24,190 nucleotides of DNA from Thermococcus sp. (GCF_027066465.1 NZ_JAMONU010000186.1:1-24190); one strand, 5' to 3'. Positions 7,332 to 14,795 are shown, counted from the first letter of the stretch. Notes: generated by a model not told the origin, from the letters alone. Made by a program: numbers and translations.

Positions 7332-7349
7332 ATAATATTGTAATATTAT
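7332..7349. repeat. 18-bp dyad upstream of the RHH regulator promoter
   Basis: ATAATATTGTAATATTAT has perfect 8-bp arms around GT. It ends about 12 bp before the putative TATA element of the RHH gene, where an activator or repressor could act. Confidence 0.65.
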
Positions 7350-7360
7350 CAAAAAGCACA

Positions 7361-7370
7361 AAGTATTTAA
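7361..7370 (+). promoter_or_regulatory. Probable promoter of the RHH-ftsZ-parA cassette
   Basis: AAGTATTTAA is the best TATA candidate. It predicts a start near 7391, inside an inverted pair CCGCT (7380-7384) and AGCGG (7394-7398). The start codon is at 7423 with GGTGGTG at 7412-7418. Confidence 0.45.
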
Positions 7371-7422
7371 CTACTTAAACCGCTATCTACCTTAGCGGCT
7401 TAATGGACTGGGTGGTGCAGGG

Positions 7423-7614
7423 ATGAGCAGGATGAAGATAATCAGCGTTCAGCTCCCTCAGGGCCTTATAAACGCCATGGACCAGCTGGTTAAGAAGGGT
7501 GTTTACCCAAACCGGAGTGAAGTCATCCGTGAGGCAATCCGAGAGCTCCTCAAGAGGGAGCTTTACAGACTCGAGACCACCGAGAGGTCCACCCCGGACT
7601 ATGTGATTAAATAA
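7423..7614 (+). CDS. Ribbon-helix-helix (CopG/NikR-type) regulator
   Basis: 63 residues, essentially one RHH domain. The DNA-contacting strand is KIISVQLPQGLI (about 5-16). Then come helix 1 (NAMDQLVKKG) and helix 2 after the turn residues YPNRSEVIREAIRELLKREL. Such proteins act as dimers on short inverted or direct repeats. Several dyads lie upstream (7311-7398) and one straddles its own stop (7605-7626). GGTGGTG precedes the ATG; a second ATG at 7432 is possible. The gene leads a four-gene same-strand set with ftsZ, a ParA ATPase and another RHH protein, and may control or mark that set. Confidence 0.92.
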   Translation: MSRMKIISVQLPQGLINAMDQLVKKGVYPNRSEVIREAIRELLKRELYRLETTERSTPDYVIK

Positions 7615-7649
7615 TCCCGTTTAATCCCCTGGTAAAATCAGGGTTTAAT
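7605..7649 (+). promoter_or_regulatory. Dyad-rich spacer and probable promoter before ftsZ
   Basis: GATTAAA (7605-7611) and TTTAATC (7620-7626) form one inverted repeat that includes the RHH stop codon. CCCTG (7627-7631) and CAGGG (7639-7643) form a second. GTTTAAT at 7643-7649 could be a TATA element centred about 27 bp before ATG 7674, implying a nearly leaderless ftsZ mRNA. Roles are inferred. Confidence 0.45.
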
Positions 7650-7673
7650 ACTCAACGATGGGGGTTGGGGCAG

Positions 7674-8915
7674 ATGGTGTTTAAGTTGCTGGAGCAGGCG
7701 GGTATAAAGATAGACCTTGAGGACGAGCCAAAGAAGCTTCCAACTGAGGAAAAGTTTTCAGAGGAAGAGGAAGACCTGATAAGGATTGTTATAGTCGGCG
7801 TGGGTGGTTCCGGTAACAATACCGTAACGAGGCTTTATGAGCTCGGGGTTCAGGGCGCCGAGCTTATAGCCATGAACACCGATGCCCAGGCTCTCAGGCA
7901 TGCTAAAGCCCATAAGAAGCTTCTCCTCGGCAAGGAGATAACGCAGGGCAAGGGCTCCGGAGGAGACCCGGAGATAGGCTACCGTGCGGCCGAGGCAAGT
8001 GCCCATGAGATTGCCGAGACAATCGGGGATGCCGATTTGGTTTTCATAACGGCCGGGATGGGCAACGGAACCGGAACCGGTGCGGCTCCGGTTGTGGCAA
8101 GGGTTGTCAAGGAGCGCGCCAGGCACAACGGCAGGTTTAGGGAACCCCTCGTCGTAAGCGTTGTAACGTTCCCCTTCAAGAACGAGGGCAAGCTGAGGAT
8201 TGAGAAGGCGAAGGCCGGGATAAAGGCTCTGCTCTACTATTCAGACACTGTAATCATAATCGAGAACGACAAACTCCTCCAGCTCGTTCCAAAGCTTCCG
8301 ATAAACGCGGCCTTCCGCTTCGCCGACGAGATAATAGCGAGAATGGTCAAGGGAATAACCGAGACCATTAAGCTCCCGTCGATGGTGAACATAGACTTCG
8401 CTGACGTTTACAGCGTCATGCACAACGGCGGTGCGGCTTTGATTGGAATAGGCGAGAGCGATTCGAGCAACAGGGCCGTCGATGCCGTCAAGAACGCCCT
8501 CCAGAACAAGCTCCTCGACGTCGAGTACGGAAGCGGTGAGAAGGCCCTAGTTCACTTCACCGTTGGCCCGGACGTCAGCCTTGGGGAAATCAACGAGGCC
8601 ATGAACGTCGTTTACGAGAAGCTCGGTGAGAAGAGCGAAATCAAGTGGGGAGCTAGGATTGACGAGGACATGGGCAAGATGGTCAGGGCCATGGTGATAA
8701 TGACCGGGGTTAAAAGCCCGCACATCCTTGGCGGTGAAACTGCGCTTCAGCTCGCCCCGAAGGAGAGCATACTGAAACCCGAACCTAAAAAGCCCTTTGG
8801 CGACTTCAAGGACAAAATATATGAAACAATAGTTAACCGGAGTTTGGAGGGGCCGGGAAGAAAACTCTCCCCCGGGATAAGCTCGATTTTTGACGACTTC
8901 CTTGACCTCAGCTGA
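7674..8915 (+). CDS. ftsZ: FtsZ-family tubulin-like GTPase, divergent archaeal paralogue
   Basis: 413 residues from ATG 7674; an in-frame TTG at 7665 is an alternative. A 35-residue acidic N-terminal extension precedes the GTPase core. T1 is GVGGSGNN (42-49), the T4 loop is AGMGNGTGTGAAP (127-139), and the T7 loop NIDFAD (239-244) has both catalytic aspartates. A FtsZ C-terminal domain with VMTGVKSPHILGG follows, then a linker and a tail ending SSIFDDFLDLS. The canonical signature is GGGTGTG; here the second glycine is Asn131. FtsZ polymerises with GTP into the division ring. This copy, between an RHH regulator and a ParA ATPase, may have a specialised role. Spacing to parA is 27 bp. Confidence 0.93.
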   Translation: MVFKLLEQAGIKIDLEDEPKKLPTEEKFSEEEEDLIRIVIVGVGGSGNNTVTRLYELGVQGAELIAMNTDAQALRHAKAHKKLLLGKEITQGKGSGGDPEIGYRAAEASAHEIAETIGDADLVFITAGMGNGTGTGAAPVVARVVKERARHNGRFREPLVVSVVTFPFKNEGKLRIEKAKAGIKALLYYSDTVIIIENDKLLQLVPKLPINAAFRFADEIIARMVKGITETIKLPSMVNIDFADVYSVMHNGGAALIGIGESDSSNRAVDAVKNALQNKLLDVEYGSGEKALVHFTVGPDVSLGEINEAMNVVYEKLGEKSEIKWGARIDEDMGKMVRAMVIMTGVKSPHILGGETALQLAPKESILKPEPKKPFGDFKDKIYETIVNRSLEGPGRKLSPGISSIFDDFLDLS

Positions 8916-8942
8916 CCTCCTTCAATTTTTAGGGTGAAAGTG

Positions 8943-9713
8943 ATGGCCGCAGTCATCAGTATAGCCAACCAGAAGGGTGGTGTTGGAAAAACAACGCTGA
9001 CGATGAACTTGGGCTTCGCACTGGCGGACATGGGAAAGAGGGTTCTCTTGGTGGACATAGACCCCCAGTTCAACCTGACGTTTGGGCTTATAGGGATGCG
9101 GGTTCTTAACCACGCCGACAGGAACGTTGGAACCCTCATGACGAGGGAAAGCGAGATAGATGAAAGCCTGGTTAGGGTAAGAAAGAACCTCGACCTCATT
9201 CCAAGCCATTTAAACCTCTCGGCCAAGGAGATTGAGATAATAAACACATACAACCGCGAGAGGAGGCTTGAAAAGGCCCTGCTACCAATTCTTCCAGACT
9301 ACGACTACGTTCTCATAGACAATCCGCCGAGCATGGGGATATTCCTCGTAAACTCGCTAACGGCTTCCGATTACGTGCTCATCCCTCTCGAGCTAAGCTA
9401 CTTTGGCGTCATAGGGATGCAGCTCATGTTCAACCTCATGAGAATGATTCGCGAAGAAACCAACGAGAACCTGAAACTGCTAGGCCTCGTTCCCAACAAG
9501 TTCACCAAACAGACTAAGGTTCCGAAGCTCCGCCTCAAGGAGCTGAAGGAAACATATCCGGACGCGCCGATACTGACAACGATTCCGAGGGCAATAGCCC
9601 TTGAGAAGGCTCAGAGTGAGGGTAAGAGCATCTTTGAGTTTGACGGTAAAAGCCGCGCCGCCAAGGCCTTTCTAAAGCTTGCGAAAGAGGTGGTTGAGGT
9701 TGTCGAGGGATAA
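8943..9713 (+). CDS. ParA/Soj-type partition ATPase
   Basis: 256 residues from ATG 8943 with GGGTGA five bases upstream. It carries the deviant Walker A KGGVGKTT (11-18) with its signature lysine, the A' motif LLVDIDPQFNLT, and the Walker B-like VLIDNPPS. The QKGG and DPQ.N.T features favour ParA/Soj over MinD, and no C-terminal amphipathic membrane helix as in MinD is obvious. ParA ATPases move DNA or protein cargo along the nucleoid and need a partner to stimulate hydrolysis. The partner is probably the RHH protein whose start lies inside the end of this gene. Confidence 0.92.
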   Translation: MAAVISIANQKGGVGKTTLTMNLGFALADMGKRVLLVDIDPQFNLTFGLIGMRVLNHADRNVGTLMTRESEIDESLVRVRKNLDLIPSHLNLSAKEIEIINTYNRERRLEKALLPILPDYDYVLIDNPPSMGIFLVNSLTASDYVLIPLELSYFGVIGMQLMFNLMRMIREETNENLKLLGLVPNKFTKQTKVPKLRLKELKETYPDAPILTTIPRAIALEKAQSEGKSIFEFDGKSRAAKAFLKLAKEVVEVVEG

Positions 9714-10023
9714 ACTTCCAAGACTGTTTGAGGGTTCAATAGACGAACTCACCAAACCGTCAAAGCCTTCTAAGAAGAAGCCCGACCTGAAAAAGGAGAA
9801 GATGCAGAAAACACTTTACGTCAGCAGGGACATGAACGTGAAGCTCATTCAGCTCTACGCCGAAGAGGGGAGAAGGCAGAGCGCCATCGTTGAAGATGCC
9901 GTTAACCTCTACTACTACCTCCGCCTCGCCCTCGGTGAGAAGAAGTTCGGTGAACTTTTGAGCGCAGTCAAAAGGGAGGACCCCGATTTTCTCAGGGAGT
10001 ACCTCTTAAAACTCAAACTTTGA
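9700..10023 (+). CDS. RHH protein, probable ParG-like partner of the ParA ATPase
   Basis: About 107 residues if TTG 9700 is the start; it has GAGGTGG six bases upstream. TTG 9679 and ATG 9802 are alternatives. A lysine/proline-rich, likely disordered N-terminal tail (about 1-35, with PSKPSKKKPDLKKEK) precedes an RHH-like core. The core has strand KTLYVSRDMNVKLIQ and helix GRRQSAIVEDAVNLYYY. A helical C-terminal segment follows (about 78-107). This is the layout of ParG-type centromere-binding proteins: a mobile basic tail that touches ParA and a dimeric RHH fold. Overlap of 14 bp with parA indicates coupled translation. The partner role is inference. Confidence 0.75.
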   Translation: MSRDKLPRLFEGSIDELTKPSKPSKKKPDLKKEKMQKTLYVSRDMNVKLIQLYAEEGRRQSAIVEDAVNLYYYLRLALGEKKFGELLSAVKREDPDFLREYLLKLKL

Positions 10024-10069
10024 ATAGGCCCCACCCCGGGTGGATGTTCAAATCAGGGCTAAAATAAGC

Positions 10070-10507
10070 TCATTCGCAGTACTCCTCTATTATCCTCTGT
10101 ATTATCTTGCTGGTCTTCGCCCGGTCGCTCTTGTAGAGGTAGGGAACGCGGATTACTTCTGCCTCTATTCCGTGCTTTCTCAGTTCTTCCTTGAGTTTCT
10201 CGCAGTTGAACTTCTGGTCGGGACCGATTGCTATTACGTCCGGGTCTATGCGCTTCACGAGCTCGAAGTCTATTCCTCCGGGCGAGCCGATGTAAACCTC
10301 GTCCACGTATTTTATCGCCCTCAGCAGTTCCGCCCTGTCCTCCGCCGGGTTTATCGGGTTCCTCCGCTTGTTTTTTCTGACTGTCTCGTCGTGGGCGACT
10401 ATAACTACAAGCTCGTCGCCGAGCTCTTTTGCCTGCTTCAAAAAGTGTATATGTCCGACGTGAAGGATGTCGAAGACGCCTCCGACGAGAACTCGTATTT
10501 TTCTCAT
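10070..10507 (-). CDS. ribL: FAD synthase, archaeal RibL type
   Basis: 145 residues of the nucleotidyltransferase (cytidylyltransferase-like) fold: GGVFDILHVGH with the HxGH motif at 16-19, a VIVAHDETV strand, and AIGPDQKF. It resembles M. jannaschii RibL, which adenylates FMN to FAD and is much shorter than bacterial RibF. A cysteine lies at the extreme C-terminus (YCE); RibL is known to depend on C-terminal cysteines. Glycerol-3-phosphate cytidylyltransferase activity is the main alternative. The ATG overlaps nothing but lies 1 bp after the PUA gene stop, with GGTGGGGTGAA upstream. Last gene of the DUF4443-pyrF operon. Confidence 0.85.
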   Translation of the reverse strand: MRKIRVLVGGVFDILHVGHIHFLKQAKELGDELVVIVAHDETVRKNKRRNPINPAEDRAELLRAIKYVDEVYIGSPGGIDFELVKRIDPDVIAIGPDQKFNCEKLKEELRKHGIEAEVIRVPYLYKSDRAKTSKIIQRIIEEYCE

Positions 10508-10508
10508 T

Positions 10509-11027
10509 TCACCCCACCGTGATGTTCCAGATTTTATCCTTGGCGTGGTGGATGTTCTTCACAGCCTTCCCCTTGGGCTTCTCCTTCATCGCCTTACCGC
10601 TCATGAGGGCTATGCCTATTGCGAGCGGCCTTCCGTACTGCTCTTCAACGACAAAGACGAAGTCGCCCTCCTTGATGTTCTCATCGGCGTCAACTATGCC
10701 AGCGGCCATAACGTCAGCGCCGTTGATGATGTATGGAACTGCCCCCTCGTCAACGACAACGCGCCTCGGCCACTTCCTCAGGTCCTCCTCGTTGGACAGC
10801 TCGTAGAGCGCTATGACGAGCGGGAAAATCAGGCCCTTGCGCCTTATGAAGAAGGGCTTTCCGTTGACGAGGAGGATTTCAGTGGTCTTGTCGAACTCCG
10901 CAACCTCAACGCGGTCCTTCTTGCTCAGCATCTTCTCTGCTATTTCTTCGCCGAAAATCTCGGCCATCTCGCGGATTATGGCCTTTACCTCCTTCTTGCT
11001 GAGGGGGTGCTTGACCTTCAGCTCCAC
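10509..11027 (-). CDS. PUA-domain RNA-binding protein (MCT-1/Tma20-like)
   Basis: 172 residues. An N-terminal alpha/beta domain (about 1-75, including VNGKPFFIRRKGLIFP) is followed by a PUA domain. The PUA part runs about 84-160: RRVVVDEGAVPYIINGADVMAAGIVDADENIKEGDFVFVVEE, then the GRPLAIGIALMSGKAM strands. The architecture matches archaeal relatives of MCT-1/Tma20 and pre-PUA proteins, which bind RNA or ribosomes. The start is GTG at 11027 with a perfect GGAGGTGA upstream, inside the end of pyrF (10-bp overlap). Target RNA unknown. Confidence 0.85.
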   Translation of the reverse strand: MELKVKHPLSKKEVKAIIREMAEIFGEEIAEKMLSKKDRVEVAEFDKTTEILLVNGKPFFIRRKGLIFPLVIALYELSNEEDLRKWPRRVVVDEGAVPYIINGADVMAAGIVDADENIKEGDFVFVVEEQYGRPLAIGIALMSGKAMKEKPKGKAVKNIHHAKDKIWNITVG

Positions 11028-11659
11028 GCTTTCACCTCCTCGTAAATCCGTCTCGCGCTCTCCCTCGGGTTATCGCTCGCGTAAATCGAACGGCCCACGA
11101 TGATGTAGTCGGCACCGGCCTTTAAAGCCTCGCCAGCCTTCCCACCCTGGGCGCCAACTCCTGGAGTCAGGATTTTGATTCCCGGCTTGAGCTTCGAGCG
11201 AATGTAATTGACACGCTCGGGCCTCGTGGCCGGAGCTATTACCCCGAAGGGCTCGAGCCGGTTGGCGAGCTCTATTAGACTATCAGTCACCGGCTGTATG
11301 AACTCCTTCGACCCGGGATGGCTCATCTCGACGACGATTATCGTCTTCCCGAGCTCCATAACCGCTTTAACGCTGTCGCTCCCGACGAAACCGTGCGCTA
11401 TGATGTAATCCGCACCGGCCTCGAAAACCTTATCCGCTATCAGCCGGTTGGTGTTTGGAATGTCCGCAAGCTTGAGGTCGGCTATAACCGGGAGGCCGGT
11501 CTCCTCCTTGAGTTCGGGGATTATGCCCAGTCCAGAGCCAATGATGAGGGGCCAGTTCACCTTAATCGCCCAGAGGTAGTCCGCCGTTTCTCGGGCTATC
11601 TCAAGGGCCCTCTCGCGCTCGTAGACGTCAAGGGCGAGGATAAGCCTGCTGTCGGCCAT
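11018..11659 (-). CDS. pyrF: Orotidine 5'-phosphate decarboxylase
   Basis: 213 residues, the normal archaeal length. The catalytic array is visible: D11, K33 and the DLKLADIP motif with D61, K63 and D66. TPGVGAQGG and the arginine in IIVGRSIY bind the substrate phosphate. It converts OMP to UMP, the last step of UMP synthesis. The ATG at 11659 has GAGGTGA upstream and lies 4 bp after the stop of the DUF4443 gene. Co-transcription with a winged-helix regulator suggests local control of pyrimidine supply, though this is not demonstrated. Confidence 0.97.
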   Translation of the reverse strand: MADSRLILALDVYERERALEIARETADYLWAIKVNWPLIIGSGLGIIPELKEETGLPVIADLKLADIPNTNRLIADKVFEAGADYIIAHGFVGSDSVKAVMELGKTIIVVEMSHPGSKEFIQPVTDSLIELANRLEPFGVIAPATRPERVNYIRSKLKPGIKILTPGVGAQGGKAGEALKAGADYIIVGRSIYASDNPRESARRIYEEVKAWS

Positions 11660-11663
11660 TGAC

Positions 11664-12257
11664 TCACCTCACGAGGGACTTTATCTCCTCCGGCACGTCC
11701 TTGAGGAAAACCGCCACGTGGTAGGCGCTCTTCATTGCATCGGCCGGGTTCTCGGCCCACGTGACGACGACCATATCTCCATCATCAGGCCCAAGAACGG
11801 AGAGCTTTTCCGCTAACTCGGGCATGGTTTCCCGCAGGGGCCTGCCGTCCTCCGGAAAAACCACCTCCCCGTTTTTAACGACGAGAATCATGGCCCCCCT
11901 GGCGAGGAATCTTATTGCTTCATCGCGAAGCTCGATGCTCTTAAATTCCGGCGGGTTCCTTACGATGAGGGCGTACGCCGGGAAGCCCTCAACCTCCCCA
12001 ACCCTCCGAACCTCCGAGAACTCTTTTGATATCCCCCCCAGGAGCTTCCTGCCCCTCTCGCTCAGGACGTGTCCCCTCTGGGAGGACTCTATAACCCCCA
12101 TCCCTGAGAGCTTTCTCAAAAGGGTCCTCACGCTTCCTTCTCCAAGGTCCAAAAGCTCTGATATTGTCTTCCTGCCAATTGGATTTCTGAGAAGGAACAG
12201 AACCGCCACAACGTCCTCGACGGTAAACTCAGGATAGGCTCCCCTCTTCCAGCTCAT
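11664..12257 (-). CDS. Winged-helix regulator with DUF4443 domain
   Basis: 197 residues. The N-terminal 80 residues form a winged HTH: FTVEDVVAVLFLLRNPIGRKTISELLDLGEGSVRTLLRKLSGMGVIESS, with the wing at RGHVLSERG. The C-terminal half (about 85-197) is an alpha/beta domain of the type I associate with DUF4443, perhaps ligand binding. GTG 12263 is in frame, but ATG 12257 has GGTGGGTGA at the proper distance and is preferred. First gene of the pyrF operon. The effector is unknown; a nucleotide or pyrimidine would fit the operon, as speculation. Confidence 0.82.
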   Translation of the reverse strand: MSWKRGAYPEFTVEDVVAVLFLLRNPIGRKTISELLDLGEGSVRTLLRKLSGMGVIESSQRGHVLSERGRKLLGGISKEFSEVRRVGEVEGFPAYALIVRNPPEFKSIELRDEAIRFLARGAMILVVKNGEVVFPEDGRPLRETMPELAEKLSVLGPDDGDMVVVTWAENPADAMKSAYHVAVFLKDVPEEIKSLVR

Positions 12258-12289
12258 TCTCACCCACCGAGAAGAGTAGGAAAAAGGAA

Positions 12290-12297
12290 GTTAAAAG
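12290..12297 (-). promoter_or_regulatory. TATA box of the DUF4443-pyrF operon
   Basis: CTTTTAAC on the minus strand predicts a start near 12268 and a leader of about 11 nt. It lies in the 47-bp gap after ino1. Confidence 0.5.
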
Positions 12298-12304
12298 CTT
12301 GCCG

Positions 12305-13453
12305 TCAGAGCCACCTCGGCTTCAGTCCGGCCCAGGCGCGCATCTTCTCGTGGGCAATGATGCGCGGGATGTTGGGCATCTCCTTCGGGCCGGGGTTCTT
12401 CATGTAGAAGGCGTTGACCTCGTAAACGGTTCCGAAGGCCTTCTTCTCGACGGCAATCTTTCCGAGTCTCACCAAGTCGACGAGCAGACCTGCCAGAGCC
12501 GGGCTGTCGTTTATCCTTCCAGTTATGACGAGCTCGTCGTGGGCGCCGTTGAACGAAACGTACTCGATGTGCATCGCTATGAACTTCTTGTCGCCGAGCG
12601 GCTCGAGGAAGCCGGTCGGCTTGATGTAGTGCGGTGCGTCGTAGCCGAGGAGATCTTTGACGATGGAGCTCTTGGTGAACTCCTTGCTCTTGTTGCGCTC
12701 CTTGTCGGTCAGGGCAAGGAAGTCTTGGTTTCCTCCGATGTTGAACTGGGCTATATCGAGGACGTAGCGGTTCCTCTGGGCGAGGTGAGCCAAGATGTCA
12801 GCGGTCAGCGGGGTTGCTCCGGTTGCCCCGTCGTCGCCGAAGATGACGAGGTTGCTCTCCTTGGCAAGCTCAACGAAGGCCGGGTCGTTGGCTATAAGCG
12901 TTGGAATCGCGTTGACGAACGCGGCACCACCGACTTCCTTCGCGTACTGGGCGGCCGCGTAGACGTAGACCTGGGTAGCTGTGAGCCTGTCCTTCCTGTT
13001 CTCGGCTATGGCCTTTTCAAGCTCTTCCTTCTTCTCGAAGGGAACGAAAGCTTCCGTTGTGCAGACGTTGACGATAACGTCGGGCTTAAGCTCCTTCCAC
13101 TCTCCGACGAGGTGCTCTACCGCTTCGCTGAGGGTCATCTCGTCGTCTAGGCCAGTGGCCTCGAGCGGGAGGTTCCTGAGGCTTCCGAGGTGGACGCCCT
13201 TCCTTATGGTTATTCCCCTGAGGCTCTCCGGGGCCTCGGAGTCGTAGGTTTTGACGACCTCATGAAGGTCCTTGCCGACCTTGGCCTTGTCAACGTCGTA
13301 GGAGCCAACGATTTCTATGTCCTTAATCTTAATCGGAAGCTCGTCCGCCAGCGGAACGCCGTAGGGCTCGAGCTTTCCTGCCTTTATCTTCTCGAGGCCG
13401 CTCGCGAATATGCTTGCAACGTAGCCCTGCCCGAGTATAACAACCCTCACCAT
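12305..13453 (-). CDS. ino1: myo-Inositol-1-phosphate synthase
   Basis: 382 residues. It has an N-terminal Rossmann motif (VVILGQGYVASIFASG), NVCTTEAFVP, and the region GDDGATGATPLTADILAHLAQRN followed by FNIGGNQDFLAL. That combination is diagnostic of inositol-1-phosphate synthase. It uses NAD+ to turn glucose 6-phosphate into L-myo-inositol 1-phosphate. That product feeds the enzyme encoded upstream to make di-myo-inositol phosphate, the heat-stress solute of Thermococcales. GGAGGTGGAG precedes the ATG. An AT-rich stretch around 13470-13490 may be its own promoter, so heat control independent of the upstream gene is possible. Confidence 0.97.
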   Translation of the reverse strand: MVRVVILGQGYVASIFASGLEKIKAGKLEPYGVPLADELPIKIKDIEIVGSYDVDKAKVGKDLHEVVKTYDSEAPESLRGITIRKGVHLGSLRNLPLEATGLDDEMTLSEAVEHLVGEWKELKPDVIVNVCTTEAFVPFEKKEELEKAIAENRKDRLTATQVYVYAAAQYAKEVGGAAFVNAIPTLIANDPAFVELAKESNLVIFGDDGATGATPLTADILAHLAQRNRYVLDIAQFNIGGNQDFLALTDKERNKSKEFTKSSIVKDLLGYDAPHYIKPTGFLEPLGDKKFIAMHIEYVSFNGAHDELVITGRINDSPALAGLLVDLVRLGKIAVEKKAFGTVYEVNAFYMKNPGPKEMPNIPRIIAHEKMRAWAGLKPRWL

Positions 13454-13496
13454 CTCTTCTCCACCTCCTTTGTTGTTTTCAAATATTTTATGGTTG

Positions 13497-14795
13497 TTAA
13501 ATAGTTTTCGGTTGTGAAACTTTTCTGGCTATGAAGTATGCGGTGATTCCAACACGGAGATTTGTCAAAACCATCAGCAGACCAAAGAGCAGTCTTACGG
13601 AAGTTGCCGAGGGCCAGAGCAGGAAGAGCATCGTCAGAAATATTCTCTCGTCTCTTTTTCCGGGTAGCCTTCGAAGGGCCGGTATCGCCCTGTAGGCGTC
13701 CCTGCAGAACGCCGCTTTGAACCTCTCGGTTGAGTAGCTGACCATCACCGAACCGAGCAGGGCGAGCAGTGCTACGAAATACCACAGCGGCTCCCTGAGC
13801 GTTGAGTACGCGAGCAACGCCAAGAACGCCCCGTCTACGTAGCGGTCGAGAAGGGAATCCACGTAGCCGCCGAGTTTGCTCGTTCTGAGCTGTGCCCTCG
13901 CAAGTTCCCCGTCGACGCCGTCGAGTATCGAGCTGAGCTGGTAGAGGATTCCCGCCAGGGGCAGGCTGACGAGCGTTAGGATGGCAGAGAACATACCGAG
14001 GGCGAACGTGACGACCGTCATCTGGTTTGGAGTGACCCTCTCAACCAGCAGGTAGCTGATTCTGGTCGAGATTTTCCTGTTGATGTGCCTGCTGATGAAA
14101 CCGTCTCCAATTCCCTTCACCGACGTGAAGACGAGCATTTTTCTTGCCCTCTTGAGCTCTTTGGGAGTGTCCACGTCTGTCCAGCCGAGGCCATCTACAA
14201 AGGTAACGGGAAGCTTCGCCCTCTCAACTACCTCACTTAAGGAGTAGTCACCGTTATCCTCTTCTTCGAGCTCGGCCGTCACATTAAAGATTCTATCGTC
14301 GAGTATGAAGAAGCCCGTATCAACGGCGTCCCAATCCTTCAGTCCCTTTCCTATTTTCTCAACCCTGCCCCCTCTGACCTGAACCTTTGTGGCCTCATCA
14401 ACGTCAATCCACCTCGGCCTTCTGTCCGCTATCAGGCCCCGTCCTTTCACGGCTTCCTCCACAAAGGTCTCGCTGTAGACGTGGTCGCTCATGACCAGAA
14501 CGAACCTTCCGGAGACCTTTTCGCGGGCGAGGTGGAGGGAGTGTCCGTTGCCCTTTTCCGGCTCCGGGTTCAACACGAACTCCGCGCTGAAGCCGTGTCT
14601 CCTGATGAACTCCCTGTAGGCCTCGAGGTAGCGCCCGTTGGTCACTATTACGAACCTCTCCACGCCCTGTCTCTGGAGCAGTGTCATCGTTCGGTACAGT
14701 ATTTCCCTTCCCGCTACCTTGACGAGTCCCTTGGGCTTCCCGCCCATTCTCGTTCCGAGGCCGGCCGCGAGAACCACTGCGGTCTTTGGAGCCAT
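13497..14795 (-). CDS. Bifunctional inositol-1-P cytidylyltransferase / DIPP synthase
   Basis: 432 residues from ATG 14795. The N-terminal nucleotidyltransferase domain (about 1-230) starts VVLAAGLGTRMGGKPKGLVKV and makes CDP-inositol. The C-terminal membrane domain (about 235-432) is a CDP-alcohol phosphatidyltransferase with the full metal motif D292-xx-D295-G-xx-A299-R300 ... G309-xxx-D313-xxx-D317. It joins CDP-inositol to inositol 1-phosphate, giving di-myo-inositol phosphate phosphate. The phosphatase for the last step is not in the window. GTG 14804 and ATG 14801 are in frame, but GGTGA sits six bases before ATG 14795. The fused form, followed by ino1, is known from Thermococcales. Confidence 0.95.
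   Translation of the reverse strand: MAPKTAVVLAAGLGTRMGGKPKGLVKVAGREILYRTMTLLQRQGVERFVIVTNGRYLEAYREFIRRHGFSAEFVLNPEPEKGNGHSLHLAREKVSGRFVLVMSDHVYSETFVEEAVKGRGLIADRRPRWIDVDEATKVQVRGGRVEKIGKGLKDWDAVDTGFFILDDRIFNVTAELEEEDNGDYSLSEVVERAKLPVTFVDGLGWTDVDTPKELKRARKMLVFTSVKGIGDGFISRHINRKISTRISYLLVERVTPNQMTVVTFALGMFSAILTLVSLPLAGILYQLSSILDGVDGELARAQLRTSKLGGYVDSLLDRYVDGAFLALLAYSTLREPLWYFVALLALLGSVMVSYSTERFKAAFCRDAYRAIPALRRLPGKRDERIFLTMLFLLWPSATSVRLLFGLLMVLTNLRVGITAYFIARKVSQPKTI

Noticed and set aside
10031..10043. CCACC-CCG-GGTGG hairpin between the convergent RHH and ribL genes as terminator
   Set aside because: Short stem and no T-run on either strand directly after it; archaeal terminators rely on T-tracts.
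10040..10522. 160-residue plus-strand frame
   Set aside because: Antisense of the FAD synthase gene; the minus frame has HxGH and other family motifs.
12299..13150. 283-residue plus-strand frame
   Set aside because: Antisense shadow of ino1; low complexity in V/L/D/E as expected for the complement of a GC-rich gene.
14080..14110. CTGATGA-type box near the middle of the DIPP synthase gene as another C/D box RNA
   Set aside because: No D, D' or C' box at suitable distance; the same holds for the other isolated TGATGA strings in coding DNA.
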